Assembly (NCBI RefSeq): GCF_036850765.1
Contig: NC_089494.1
Span: 56,747,809 to 56,811,808, forward strand
Length of the DNA stretch: 64,000 nucleotides
DNA from: Saccopteryx bilineata
Lineage: Eukaryota; Chordata; Mammalia; Chiroptera; Emballonuridae
Reading direction: 5' to 3'
Position numbers and translations under genes: made by a program. Below, piece after piece: positions 34,371 to 46,795 of this stretch; the first letter of the stretch is position 1; each line of letters opens with the position of its first letter. The notes beneath the pieces are model-generated. The model was not told the DNA's origin. It saw only the letters and a program-made list of their open reading frames with translations, and did no database searches.

Positions 34371-35495
34371 TAATAATACTGAAATAAATAACTTTGTAAG
34401 ATAAATTCCTAGAATGGGTACTGCATTTGTAATTTTGATTGATATTGTCAGATTTTCCTTCTATAGATGTTGTGCCATTTTTGCATATCCACCAGGGATA
34501 TGTGATAACATCTGTGTTCTTATATCTATGTTATCAAATTATTTGATCTTTGCCAACCAGTTAATGCATATCTTTTATTATGAATTAATTTGATCATCTT
34601 TTCATTGAGCCATTTAAGAGTTTAGACTTTGATACTGCAAATTATGAAGCAAGCTGTGCTTCATCTGTTGGCAAGTAATAAGAAATGTTTTGGGGAAATA
34701 ATTATAGTCACCAGATGAATAGTTGAACCAGGGAAAGACTGAAAGCACTGTGGTTGCAAGAGGGACAGTCTGAGAAGTGGCACACTAAGTTGCTGGCCTC
34801 TCTTCTGATGTGACAGCATAGTGTCTGGGTAATTGTTTTTTAAGAGTTTAAGAGGATTACCGGCTTATGTTTACAGCCAACAATGAATGAAACGGCACGG
34901 ATGGACGTTGGAAGGAAATGTTGCAGTCGCATTAAAATAAAACTAAAAGTCTGACCCATCCTTAATGTTGTGTGTGTTTATTATGTTGTATAATAATTAG
35001 GCAGAAATTCAAGCAGTTCACATATGTAATCGTAATTAACTTTCACATTTAATTTTAGAAGTTTTTCTTTCATTGCTTTCTGCAGTATGTATAATCATAA
35101 GCAGTTGGTAGTTTTTCCTGATAATCCTGTATTGTGTGTTCTGTTTAAGGGCTGTTATCATGAAACTACCCCTTTCAACCCCACTTCCCAACCACACTGT
35201 GAAAAACAAGAATACTGAGTCTTTTACATCAGCTGGATGGGGGTAGTAGTGGGGCTGATGGTCTTTTGTTTGAATTTCATGTTTGGAGGAGTCCATGAGC
35301 TCAGCTTAGTACTCATGAGTTATATGCACGCTTTCCCCTCTAGCTCCTTTAGCCCTCACATATCAGAGGCTACAAGAACTTGGCTGCATGAGAACAGATT
35401 GCTTGAGGTTGGAGGGAAGAAGGAGATACAAAATGACCACCATTCTGAAAGAAGGAAAGGGAAATCAAACCAGGAAAAGGGAGTGGACTCCATGA
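34371..35495. other. Unassigned sequence
   Basis: No supported gene or repeat. Confidence 0.3.
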
Positions 35496-35507
35496 AAATG
35501 GAATTTA

Positions 35508-35707
35508 GGCCCCACCTGTGGTGGCGCAGTGGATAAAGTGTCGACCTGGATGCCGAAGTCACCAGTTCAAAACCCTGGGCTTGCCTGGTCAAGCCACATC
35601 TGGGAGCTGATGCTTCCTACTTCTCCGCTCTTCTTTCTCTTTCTCTCTCTCAAGTTGTCTCTCTCTAAAATGAATAAATAAAATATAAAAAAAAAAAAAG
35701 AAAAGAA
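35508..35707 (+). mobile_element. SINE type E
   Basis: Plus-strand copy with 'cacctgtggtggcgcagtg', 'gttcaaaaccctgggcttg' and an 'aaaatgaataaataaaat' tail. Flanks 'aaaatggaattt' and 'aaagtggaattt' form the duplication. Confidence 0.9.
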
Positions 35708-37866
35708 AGTGGAATTTGAATCTTAGCTTCTGAATAGTGAAGTTAAAAGAGTGGAGAAGGAGAAGGCAAAGGGGAACTCAGGTTAACCCTTTTGACCCAG
35801 CTCCTCCAGCTTGTTATCAGTAATAAACATTTTTCCTGGTGGACTCAGCAAAAAAAGAAAGTAAAGCTCCTACACTCTCAGTCAAACCAAGTCAACCCCA
35901 CAGGTGGGAGTGATAATTTAGAAGGCAGGAGAAAGGAAGCTTAGAGGCAGCTGAAAAGACAAACATGGATTTGTACAGTTTTTACCAGATCCTGGATTGT
36001 CTTTATTTACAGACAAATAAAAGCACTAGTCCAAGTATTTCCTCCCTATGAGAGCCAGCTACAACCAGACAGGCGTCTTGAGAGGTGGAAACTACTACTA
36101 CCACCTTGTAATTTATGATTTGTGTCCAATTTATTTCCCAAATACCTAAGAATGCCAAGATCAGAAATGGGGAGTTGGGTTCATTAAGGTATTCAAATTA
36201 AATAACAACACTTGGACTACAGTTTAATTCTATCTTAAACATATGATTTCTGTAAAAATACCATTTGCATTAAGTTGCTTTTGTACAGTGTGAAAAATTT
36301 AAGCCTGTCAGTTACTTTATACCTTAGGGTCAGTTAAGTAGATAATTATTGCTTTTTTTCTTAATACTGTACTTGGCTAAGATCAGATACTAAGGAAATA
36401 AGAATGTTGATAGAAGAGGAGAGGTGATTTTATAATTTACATTTTTTTGTGTGCAGGATCATGCTGGAAATGGTGATTAACTCAGGTGACATTTAAAAAT
36501 TGAGTCTGGTTTGCAAAGAGAAGAAAATGTTTTATGAAAATAATATTTCTTTAGGCAACTTAAAATTACTAAGTCCAAGAGTAGTCTTTGAAAGATTTAA
36601 TTACTGATTTTTTTTACAAGATGGTTGTAGGAACAGTGCATATATTATAGCACATATACAGATTACTTAGTTTTTTTTTATTAAGATAATAGTATTAATC
36701 TGACTTTTCAGCTTTTGTCAGGCACTGAGATACATAATAAGAATACACTCTATCAACTACTGTACCTGTAACAAAGGACTTTGCTACATACTAGAGCAGA
36801 GAAATCAGACAGTAGTGATTAGTAAATACAGTGCTCTTGAACATTTTATGATAAAATTGGTAGACATATGGCATCTAAGTAGTGTAGTTAATTTAAGAGC
36901 TTGACAAGACTCAGTTTAAATAATAAAAATTGTTAGGGCTAAGGAAATAAGGGCAAGTTAGAGGAAGGAGAAAGAGAAAAAAGAGGTCAATTAATAAGAA
37001 CATAGAAGAAAAAAAGAATCAAAGACAAGAATTCAATTAACTTTTGTGGGAACAGAGCCTTTCCTCTGAGGAAGAAGAAGTAGGTGCTCTAGTTCCTTCT
37101 TTATTTTCGGGACACTTACTCAGTTTGGTTTGTTATATGTGACCTCTATAAGCAAATTACGCAGAGAATTATAAAATGACACTGATTTTTTTCTACAGTA
37201 ATTTTCTAAGTGTTAAGTTTTTAGTTTCCTATAGAAATTGGCATGACCAAGGGGACTACTTCAAAAGAGCTGATACTTTATTTTAAGTTAATTTTAATGA
37301 ATGATGATGATAATTATTGGATTTGTCAGATTTTCTTTTGTAAATGTAGCATATGCTGTAAGTATAGTGCTTCATTTAATATATATTTTTGGGGAATCTG
37401 AGAATTTTGAAGGAATTTAATTAACAGTTATACAATTTGTAAGGTAAGATTAAGTGAAGGCATTCGTTTTCATTATGCCAATAGGTTTTTAGGGTCTTGT
37501 TAGTATCATTATACTTATGGAATCATTTTAAAATTTGTATGCATGGTTGTAGCTCTGTCCTTCTGATAGGAGGTTAAAGGTGTCAGCTCCCATGGAGTGA
37601 GGGTAAGGGAAGTCTCTGTATCCTCAGACTTAAGGAGAGATTTTGAACTTACTCTTTATGCTACTGAAAGTACATGTATGGTCATGTCTGATTATGATCA
37701 GTGCTTATTCTGGAAAATAATCACTTTCCTTATTCTTAAAGAAAAGAAACTAAATACCTATAAAATTTACCACTTAAAATATTCAAGCTCAGTCATACTT
37801 GGCACTTGTAGGAAAGGAACAGACATGCAGTAGGAAATAAAATTGATTCAATCCTTGACCTTCTGG
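35708..37866. other. Unassigned sequence
   Basis: No supported gene. An acceptor-like TTTTTTTGTGTGCAG (ending 36456) and a weak donor CAG|GTGACA (36485/36486) bracket 29 bp; there is nothing more to support an exon. Confidence 0.3.
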
Positions 37867-37879
37867 AGCATGTACTTTT

Positions 37880-38267
37880 TTTTTTTTGTATTTTTCTGAA
37901 GCTGGAAACAGGGAGACAGTCAGACAGACTCCCGCATGCGCCCGACCGGGATCTACCCGGCACGCCCACCAGGGGCGAAGCTCTGCCCACCAGGGGGCAA
38001 TGCTCTGCCCCTCCGGGGCGTCGCTCTGCTGCGACCAGAGCCACTCTAGCGCCTGGGGCAGAGGCCAAGGAGCCATCCCCAGCGCCTGGCCATCTTTGCT
38101 CCAATGGAGCCTTGGCTGCAGGAGGGGAAGAGAGAGACAGAGAGGAAGGAGGGGGTGGGGGTGGAGAAGCAAATGGGCGCTTCTCCTATGTGCCCTGGCC
38201 GGGAATCAAACCCGGGTCCCCCGCACGCCAGGCCGACGCTCTACCGCTGAGCCAACCGGCCAGGGCC
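37880..38267 (-). mobile_element. SINE type A, full length, young
   Basis: Near-consensus copy with two 'caccaggggcga'/'caccagggggcaa' modules and a T-run (A tail). Perfect 13-bp duplication AGCATGTACTTTT (37867-37879, 38268-38280). Confidence 0.95.
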
Positions 38268-38280
38268 AGCATGTACTTTT

Positions 38281-39148
38281 AATAGATGCTAAACCTTATG
38301 CTTGGGAATACAAGCTATGATAAAAACATGTGGGAAAGTCCAGGAAAGCAGGGGTCAGATCACGTTTGGGACCCCCAGATGTCTTTAAGACAAAGTGATC
38401 ATTAGAAAGCCATTGAAAAGTCAGGAGAGTGAAATATCAAATATATCAACAACAGTGCCAATTTCTAGTTATGATTTTACATATTTTGTATATGATTGCA
38501 TTTTCTTCATAGAAGCTTATACATGGATTATTATGTCATTAATAATTTAAGGATCTTTTTCCTAAGATTAGAAAATAGTATCATTTATCTCTTGTGTTGT
38601 ATATCTTGGAAAGTGCAATACATAATACTTTTAAACTTCTTTCTGGTAGAGTATTATATTGACCTAGTTTTAGATTAGATTAAGAAAATAAGATTAAACA
38701 ATGATTAGGTTTTTGTAGAATTAACTTTAAATCAGGAATTAGTACTTTTAAATCACTTTGACCAAGAAGATGATTCTTGTACTTACATGTTATAAAATAA
38801 AACTACCTTTGGTTTTGTATTATTTCATTTACATAAATTTATTTTAGTCTCAGCTCATTATTTTTAAAGCCTGTGAACAGCGAAGTGTCCTTATTCATCA
38901 AATTGTAGAAAATAAAAGTTGAAAACTACCAAATTACTGGTTTTCTAAGGATTAGTATAAAAATATAAGTCTAGGGCTTGTTCTAATTTACATCAAATGA
39001 CAAGGGAAAACACCGTATCTCCCCTGTGAAATGTTTATTAGTCTTAAAATTATTTTTTTAGCTTTTACTTTTTAACATGTAGCGTGAGGCTTTTAAAATA
39101 TTTTTCTACCCTCTACTACATGCTTGTGTGTGTGTAATTATTCATGTT
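38281..39148. other. Unassigned AT-rich sequence
   Basis: No gene or named repeat. Confidence 0.3.
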
Positions 39149-39160
39149 AATAAAGTGTTT

Positions 39161-39431
39161 GCCTGACCTGTGGTGGCGCAGTGGATAAAGCGTTGACCTG
39201 GAAATGCTGAGGTCGCCGGTTCGAAACCCTGGGCTTGCCTGGTCAAGGCACATATGGGAGTTGATGCTTCCAGCTCCTCCCCCCTTTCTCTCTCTCTCTG
39301 TCTCTCCTCTCTCTCTCTGTCTCTCTCTCTCTCTCTCTGTCTCTCCCTCTCCTCTCTAAAATGAATAAATAAAAAATTAAAAAAAAAAAAAAGAAAAACT
39401 ACATCACCTTTAAAAAAATAAAATAAAATAA
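39161..39431 (+). mobile_element. SINE type E with a two-step tail
   Basis: Canonical type E head and body ('cctgacctgtggtggcgcag', 'ggttcgaaaccctgggctt'). After the first A tail (about 39379-39391) come 'gaaaaactacatcaccttt' and a second A-rich run, before the duplication AATAAAGTGTTT (39149-39160, 39432-39443). The extra segment inside the duplication suggests a small 3' transduction. Confidence 0.92.
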
Positions 39432-40934
39432 AATAAAGTGTTTAAGGACCTGTTGTATTATAAGTAATTTGACAAATAAATATGCAATCAGAGAAGAAGA
39501 AATAAAAGGCATCCAAATTGGAAAAGAAAATAAGACTGTCGTCATTTGCAGATGCCATATTGTATATAGAGAACTGTAAAGATTTTACCAAAAAACAAAC
39601 TACTAGAACTGATAAATGAATTCAGTGAAGTAGCAGGATACAAAATTATATTCACAAATTAGTTGCATTTTTTTATACCAATGAACTATCAGAAAGGGAA
39701 GCTAAGAAAGAATACCACTTACAGTTGCATTAAAAAAAATCTAGGAATAAATTTAACCAAGGAGGTAAAAGACCTGTACTAAGAAAATTAGAAGACATTG
39801 AAGAAACTGAAGAAGATACAAACAAATGGAAGCAATACTGTATTTATAGATAGGAAGAATTAACATTATTAAAATGTTGATAATACCCAAAGTAATCTTA
39901 CAGATTCAGTGCCATTCCTACCAAAATACCAACAGTGTATTTCAAAGAACTAGAACAAAAAAAAAATGTATATGGAACTACAAAAGTAAAGACAGTCTAT
40001 TCAATAAATAGTGCTGGGAGAATTGGACACACACATGCCAAAAAAGAAAAAAAGAAACTAGACCACTTTTTTACACCATATACAAGAATAAGTTCAAAAT
40101 GAATTAAAGACTTAAATGTAAGATTTAAAAGCACAAAACTACTCAAAGAAAACATAGGTAGTAATCTCTGACATTTCTTTTAGTGATATTTTTTTCTGAT
40201 ATGTCACCTTGAGCAAGAGAAACAAAAGAAACAAATTGGGCTACCTCAAACTAAAACGTTTTTGCAATGCAAAGGAAACAATATGAAAAGACAATCCACT
40301 GAATAGAACATATTTGCTAAGGATAGATCTGGTAAGGGGTTAATATCTAAAATTTATAACAAACTCATACTATAAACACCAAAACAAATAAACAAACAAA
40401 AAAACCAGAACCCAAAATAATCCAACTTAAAAATGGTCAGAAGACATGAATAGACATTTCTCCAAAGAGGACAGATGGCCAGTCGACATATGAAAAGATA
40501 TTCAATGCCACTAATTGTAAGAGAAGTGAAGATTAAAACCACAATTAGATACTACCACACACCTGTCAGATGGCTGTCATCAGTACTATATCCACAAAGG
40601 AAAAAAACAAGAAGTGTTAGGATGTGGAGAAAAGGGAACTCTGGTGCACTGTTTTAGGAAATGCAGACTGGTGCAGCCAGTAGGGAAAACAATGTGGAGG
40701 GTCCTCAAAAATTAAAAATGGAACTGTCTATGACCCAGTGAGTCCACTTCTGGTAATACATCGGAAGAAACTGGAAACACTGGTTTGAAAGAATGTATGC
40801 ACCACTATGTTCATTGCCACATTATTTGCATCAGCCAAGATATGGAAGCAACAACCCAAGTACCTATAAATAGAGGAGTGAATAAAAAGGCTGTGGTATG
40901 TATATACATTTATGACAGGATAGATCTAGAGGGT

Positions 40935-41328
40935 TTTTTTTTTTTTTTTTTTTTTACAGAGACAGAGAGAGAGAGTCAGAAAGAGGGATAAATAGGGACA
41001 GACGGACTGGAACGAAGAGAGATGAGAAGCATCAATCATTAGTTTTTTGTTGTGACACCTTAGTTGTTCATTGATTGTTTTCTTTTCTTTTTTTGTATTT
41101 TTCCGAAGCTGGAAACGGGGAGGCAGATTGTTTTCTCATGTGCCTTGACCGTGGGGCTACAGCAGACTGAGTAACCCCTTGCTCAAGCCAGCGACCTTGG
41201 GTCCAAGCTGGTGAGCTTTGCTCAAACCAGATGAGCCCGTGCTCATGCTGGCGATCTCTGGGTCTTGAACCTGGGTCCTCCACATCCCAGTACGACGCTC
41301 TATCCACTGTGCCATCGCCTGGTCAGGC
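40935..41328 (-). mobile_element. SINE type B carrying a nested 42-bp SINE insertion
   Basis: Type B element on the minus strand with duplication CTAGAGGGT (40926-40934, 41329-41337) inside the L1. Its 'gattgttttct' is duplicated around a foreign 42-bp segment, see 41084-41125. Confidence 0.93.
41084..41125 (-). mobile_element. 42-bp 5'-truncated type A SINE inserted in a type B SINE
   Basis: Only the last module of type A ('ttttccgaagctggaaacgg' plus 'ggaggca') and its tail (T-rich on the plus strand) are present. The insert is flanked by a perfect 11-bp duplication GATTGTTTTCT (41073-41083, 41126-41136). This is a complete retroposition event reduced to a stub. Confidence 0.9.
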
Positions 41329-41769
41329 CTAGAGGGTATTATGCTAAGTGAAGTAAGTCATTCAGAGAAAGACAAATACCATATGATTTCACTTGTATGT
41401 GGGATCTTAAAGAAAAAAAATAAAGAAACAAACAAAATTGAAGCAGACTCAGAGCAGACTGTTGGTTGCCAGAGGAGGGGGCTTTGGGGGACTGCATGAC
41501 AAAGGTGAAGGAAGTAAGAAGTCCAAATTGGTAGTTGCAAGATAGTCACAGCAAGATAGTACAGCATGGGGAATATTAGTCAATAATATCACAGTTAACT
41601 GTGTGTGGTGCCAGGAAGGTACTGGAAATATCAGGGGGAACACTTTGTAAAGGAGATGGTAGTCTGACCACTATACTGTACCCCTGAAACCAATACAAAA
41701 TAATACTGAAAGTAACTGAAAAAAATAATCAAAAATATATTAAAAAATAGATATGACATGGTTGGTTCT

Positions 41770-42300
41770 GTGAATCCCCACTCAGCTTAGAGTGGGAGAT
41801 AGTTATACTGTGTGATAAGTATAATAGAGATTAGTGTCAGATAAAATAGTAGCACTAAGGAGGGAGAGAATTGTTACTCATCCTCACATGAAGAGTGCTG
41901 CATAAGGGAAGGGTTCACAGAGAAGGTGAAGCTAACTAAGATTCAAAGAATAAGGAATTTCTTTGACTAGGTAGATAAGCGGAGAAAACTGTAAGAGCAC
42001 AATGAAACAGCATTGTAGGTTCGGAGGACTGCACTTGTGTTTTGCTGATGAGAAGGATATGAAGTGGAGAGAGAGAGAGGCCAGGGCATGATCTGGAAAA
42101 TACTTAAGTCTTGCAGAAGAGTTGGCCATGGAGGGCCATTCAAGATTTTAAAGTAGAGTAGGGAGGTGGTTAATTTTGTAAGTATGTGAAAGAGGAGTCT
42201 TCTTTCAGAGGTTACACAATAATGGAGGCATTAGTGGAATGGAAAGGAAGTGGATAGAGTCAGCAGGTTCTGTGGTATTTACATAGAACGTACAGGAAGA
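41770..42300 (-). mobile_element. L2 LINE, antisense
   Basis: Inverse L2 text: 'cacatgaagagtgctgcat', 'aagaataaggaatttcttt', 'tggagggccattcaagatt'. Strongly diverged. Confidence 0.5.
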
Positions 42301-42419
42301 GAGCTTAACTTAAATGTCTCAGGTTTTTGACTTCGGTTTTTATAGTGTATGTATGGATGTATGCACACATTGGGGAATAATATAGGTAAGCTTATTATGA
42401 AATACTACTGTAATTTTAC

Positions 42420-43340
42420 CAAATTTTAAATTTTTGAAATAATTTCAGACTTACAGAAAAGTTGTAAAAATAATTCAAAGAATTCTCATATGTTCTCATC
42501 CATATTAGCCAGATATTAAATTTTTACCACATTTGCTTTTCATAAAGTGATAGATTTTATATTTGAATCATTTCAAAGTAATTTGTAGATATTATGTCCC
42601 TCTGCCCCTTAATACTTTAGTGTGCATTTCCCAAAAAGCTATTTTCTTATACAACTACAGAACAATAATACAATACTCTATTGCCTTTATTCAGATTGTG
42701 CTAAATTTCCTAATGTCCTTCTGAGTAAATGAGAAACTTTTTCCTGATGACAGTATCCAGTATAGGATCATGTATTACCTTTTTTTTTTTGGGGGGGTCA
42801 TCTTTATTCTTTTATCTGTAACATGCCCTTTGTGTTTCATGATACGACATTTTTGAAGAATACAGGTCAGATCTTTTTTAGAAGTATTGCACCATTTGGC
42901 TTTGTCTCATGTTTCCTCCTGATTAGATTCACGCTATGCATTTTTGGCTGGAATACTACTGCAGTGTATCAGTGAGTCATATCTAGAGCTTCAGTCTATT
43001 GTTGTAGTACTAGTGATATAAATTCTTAAATTCTTATCAATTATGATAGTGTCCTCTAGGTTACCCTACTGTAAAATTACTTTTTTTTTCCTTTGTAAAT
43101 AAGAAGTATCTTTTGGGGAGATACTTTGAGACTCTCTTATTATTCTATTTATGAACATTTTTATCCACTAGTTTTAACATGATAATAATTCTTATATCAT
43201 TCTGTGTCCTTTTGACATGTACTTATAAATCTCTGAGAACTTCTTTATATTCTGGCAAAAGATGGTCAAGAGACATCTTGTACTTTCCTTACTCAACTTG
43301 AAATACCATTTTTCTCAAGCAGCCCTGATTCTCTTCAGTG
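42420..43340 (-). mobile_element. Old L1 3' UTR, antisense
   Basis: Inverse of an old L1 3' UTR: 'tcagacttacagaaaagtt', 'cagatattaaatttttacc', 'ttagtgtgcatttccc'. Confidence 0.5.
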
Positions 43341-43419
43341 TGAATAGTATTTAGGAATCCAAATTTAGGCACATATGCTCATTGCTACTGAAAGGTCACT
43401 AAATTTAGGCCCTTTCATT

Positions 43420-44160
43420 AGTTGGGATTCTTCAGAGAAGTAGAACCCATAGGGTATATATTATATAAGGAGAATAATCGTAAGGAATTGACTCATGTGG
43501 TCATGTAGACTGGCTGGCAAGTCCAGTCTGTAGGGTGGGCTGCAGGTGGGAGACCCAGGGTATCTAATGTTCTTGTTCGAGGAATACCGGACAGGAAGAG
43601 AGGATGTTGCAGATTGTATCTGAGGGTGGCCTCCTGGAGAACTCTTATTAGGGGCGGGTCAGTCTTTTTGTTCTGTTTAGGTCAGGGGTCCCCAAACTTT
43701 TTACACAGGGAGCCAGTTCACTGTCCCTCAGGCCGTTGGAGGGCCGGACTATAAAAAAAACTCTGAACAAATCTCTATGCACACTGCACATATCTTATTT
43801 TAAAGTAAAAAAACAAAACGGAACAAATACAATATTTAAAATAAAGAACAAGTAAATTTAAATCAACAAACTGACCAGTATTTCAATGGGAACTATGCTG
43901 CTCTCACTGACCACCAATGAAAGAGGTGCCCCTTCTGGAAATGGGGGGAGGTGGATAAATGGCCTTGGGGGTCGCAGTTTGGGGACCCCTGGTTTAGGTC
44001 TTCAGCTGATTAGATGAGTATGGGAAGCAGTCTGCTTTACTAATTAAAATGTTAATCTCATTCAAAAATACCCTTGCAGAAACATTCAGAATAATGTTTA
44101 ATCAAATATCTGGTTATTCTGGCCTAGTCAAGTTGACATATAAAATTAACTGTCAGCGCC
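43420..44160. mobile_element. Ancient interspersed repeat (unnamed) split by a hAT element
   Basis: Starts 'ttgggattcttcagagaagt' and ends '…caagttgacatataaaatt', a familiar ancient mammalian repeat whose name I cannot give with confidence; it is probably LTR-related. It continues directly after the hAT at 43992. Confidence 0.5.
43683..43991 (-). mobile_element. Non-autonomous hAT transposon, copy 2
   Basis: Same family as 19115-19478, inverted. Ends CAGGGGTCCCCAAACTTT and …TTTGGGGACCCCTG. Perfect 8-bp duplication GTTTAGGT (43675-43682, 43992-43999). About 55 bp shorter than copy 1. Non-coding. Confidence 0.93.
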
Positions 44161-44279
44161 TTCTTAGTGAACAGAACTAGGGGTCACACACACACATCCA
44201 TTATATAAAAAACAGTACATATAGTTTTTTCTATTCCAAACATCAGTATATATTCATTCTAGCCTCCCCTCTTTCTATA

Positions 44280-44386
44280 CAGGGTGGGGCAAAAGTAGGT
44301 TTACAGTTGTGAGTATACAAAACGGTTTATTTTTTGTATTATTATTTGTTTTATTTTCCATAAAAACAACTATAAACCTCATCCTG
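44280..44386 (+). mobile_element. MITE related to the 55925-58020 transposon (copy 1)
   Basis: Left end CAGGGTGGGGCAAAAGTAGG, then TTTACAGTTGTGAGTATA, matching the 5' end of the large element over about 40 bp. The right part, ATTTTCCATAAAAACAACT and ATAAACC…CATCCTG, matches its 3' end with about 10 bp missing from the terminal repeat. Flanked by TA on both sides. The middle, including all coding sequence, is absent. Confidence 0.85.
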
Positions 44387-44947
44387 TATTTGTAACTCCT
44401 TTCTTTGACAGAAGTCTGGCTTATATTATTCATTTTACTTATTTATTTTCTGAATCTTAGAATACACAGAAATTACTGTAATTCAAAAGTGCTAATCCTT
44501 AACACTATAAAAATAAACCCATTTATTGGAATGCAATATTTATGGATTTTATTTATTTATTTTTGCTTATAGCTTTTGAGAGTTAAAAAAACAGTGTGTT
44601 CAAAAATCACTTGGCTTATTTTTTCCTGCTTCCACATCCCTTTGGTATAGTTATGTTTGTCATTTGAAATGCCATTAGAGACATTTCTTTCAGTTTGATT
44701 TCTATTTTAGGGTATTTTTTTCCCTCTCTTCCTTATTGATTTTGTTATAAATCTTTGAGTTTGTGAAACATTATCATGGTTACAGAAGTCAGAAGTGCAC
44801 AGAAAGCTGTCCTTGAGAAGTGTTAGTCACTCCTTTGATATCTTCTCCTTTTCCAATCCCCCATGCTTTCCACCCATTCTCCCTTATTTTCTGTAGAAAA
44901 TTAGTTTATCTGTCTTTTGTTTCTCTTTGCACAAAACAAGCAGATGA

Positions 44948-44950
<3 letters not shown>

Positions 44951-44983
<33 letters not shown>
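44951..44983 (+). repeat. (TG)n microsatellite
   Basis: Perfect TG dinucleotide run of about 16 units. Confidence 0.97.
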
Positions 44984-44985
<2 letters not shown>

Positions 44986-45134
44986 TTTCCTCTTTACTGC
45001 CCAGAAAATAGCTCATTGTAGATATTCTTTGCAGTTTGCTGTTTCCATTTAACAAATTATACTGTTTCATAAAGATCTTTTCATTCATTTTTTTAACTGC
45101 ATAGTACTCCATTGGGTGGGTATACCAATTCTTT

Positions 45135-45530
45135 TTTTTTTTTTTTTTCATTTTTCTGAAGCTGGAAACAGGGAGAGACAGTCAGACAGACTCCTGCATG
45201 CCCCTGACCGGGATCCACCCGGCACGCCCACCAGGGGCGACGCTCTGCCCACCAGGGGGCGATGCTCTGCCCATCCTGGGGGTCGCCATGTTGCGACCAG
45301 AGCCACTCTAGCGCCTGAGGCAGAGGCCACAGAGCCATGCCCAGCGCCCGGGCCATCTTTGCTCCAAAGGAGCCTTGGCTGCGGGAGGGGAAGAGAGAGA
45401 CAGAGAGGAAAGCGCGGCGGAGGGGTGGAGAAGCAAATGGGCGCTTCTCCTGTGTGCCCTGGCCGGGAATCGAACCCGGGTCCTCCTCACGCTAGGCCGA
45501 CGCTCTACCGCTGAGCCAACCGGCCAGGGC
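45135..45530 (-). mobile_element. SINE type A, full length, young
   Basis: Near-consensus type A copy with an intact B box (GGTTCGATTCCCGG on the minus strand) and the double body module. Perfect 16-bp duplication GGTATACCAATTCTTT (45119-45134, 45531-45546). Confidence 0.96.
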
Positions 45531-45858
45531 GGTATACCAATTCTTTATTCAACTACTTTTATCAATGGACATGCAGGTTATTTATTTTCAATTGTTTTCC
45601 AATTCCAATTATACTGCAGTAAGTAATCTTGTGTAATATGTCTTTTTACATTGTCGAACGTGTATCTTCCCCTTTATTCTGTATATTTGTGTTTTCTCCT
45701 TTTTTTCTTTTTCTCCAGTAACTTTGTCTATTTTCTTAATTTAAAAGATTGAATTATGGTTTATGAATTAGATATATATTTTTTTAATCTCCACATCATT
45801 CTTTTTGTCTGTTTTACCATCCTCGTGTTTTCCTTTGATTTACTTTGTTCTTTTTGAA

Positions 45859-46018
45859 ATTATTTTTTAATTTTAGAGAAAGAGGAAGGAGGAGAGAGAG
45901 GAAGGTGGGGGGAGAGAGAGAGAGCGATCTGTTCCTGTAGGTGCCCTGACTGGGATCGAACCCTCAACCTTTGCATATCAAGACAATGCTCTGACCAACC
46001 AAACTATACCACCGTGTC
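45859..46018 (-). mobile_element. Short tRNA-headed SINE, type F
   Basis: Minus strand: degraded head, B box GGTTCGATCCC, short purine-rich body on the plus strand. Perfect 18-bp duplication TACTTTGTTCTTTTTGAA (45841-45858, 46019-46036). Confidence 0.9.
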
Positions 46019-46036
46019 TACTTTGTTCTTTTTGAA

Positions 46037-46795
46037 TTAGGAACTTACTTTCATTATTTATATAAATGTTAAAGGTTAAATGTTTTATTTTTCTTTCCGT
46101 GTAAAAAATGTATTATTTTAATGTCTTTTTTTAGAAAATATAATTTTTTCTTGTTTTATTTAAGAGTTGTTAAATAGAAGTTTTAAAATTTTGAGGTAGA
46201 ATGCTCTTTTTGTCTAATTTTATTAGATGATCAGTGTTTGTGTTATTCTTCATGAAATTTACTGTTGCTTGCTTTAAGAACTACGCCTGATTGATCCCTT
46301 TTTTCTGTCAGTATTCAAGTCTGCTTTTAGTAGGAGGTGTGGTTTTTATCAGGGAGTAAAGTTTGATGTATATTTACCTTATTTATGCTATGTAAATTGT
46401 TTATATTCTCAATTATTTTTATATTCAGTTATATTTGTGTTAGTCTTATATTTTATTAAAGTTGTATTTCTGTCTTTTTGCACCCCTTATAGTTTCTGCT
46501 TTTCAAAGATAGTTGTGTTACTTGATAAATCAGTATTCCTGTTATATCTTCATTGTGCATTGTAGCTTTTAACACTAAACAGTATTTCTCTTTACCACAT
46601 GCAGTGTTTTTTGACTTGAACTCTTTTGTATCGGGATGGCTGTTCTTGCTTTCTTACTGTTTCTATTTGTTTGATATACCTTTGCTTATCCCTTTTGTTT
46701 TTTAGCCTTTTTGATTTACTTTGCTATAGGTTATGCCTTGCATACAGCGTTTAGTTAGATTATTTTTTTATGATCATATTAAAAATCATTTTTGT
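46037..46795 (-). mobile_element. AT-rich, old antisense LINE-like sequence
   Basis: Pyrimidine-rich text such as 'gggatggctgttcttgct' resembles antisense old L1/HAL1. Weak. Confidence 0.35.

Larger units (their letters stand above)
39500..41765 (+). mobile_element. L1 retrotransposon 3' half, sense
   Basis: Sense-strand decayed L1 ORF2 C-terminus and 3' UTR: 'acaaaattatattcacaaat', 'gaagaaactgaagaagatac', 'attcagtgccattcctacc', 'tggagaaaagggaactctgg', 'gacccagtgagtccacttc'. Ends in A-rich sequence near 41750. Frameshifts throughout. A type B SINE sits in the 3' UTR. Confidence 0.8.
44600..45660 (-). mobile_element. Old L1 3' region, antisense, with SINE inserted
   Basis: Inverse L1 text 'ctgcatagtactccattgg' and, after the SINE, 'tcaatggacatgcaggtta' and 'tactgcagtaagtaatct'. 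Confidence 0.6.

Noticed and set aside
36442..36491. 29-bp exon candidate between TTTGTGTGCAG and GTGACA
   Set aside because: The donor is weak, the length is not a multiple of three and there is no other support.
45451..45530. tRNA-like sequences with A and B boxes at SINE heads
   Set aside because: They do not fold to a complete tRNA with proper acceptor stem, and they are joined to SINE bodies with target duplications.
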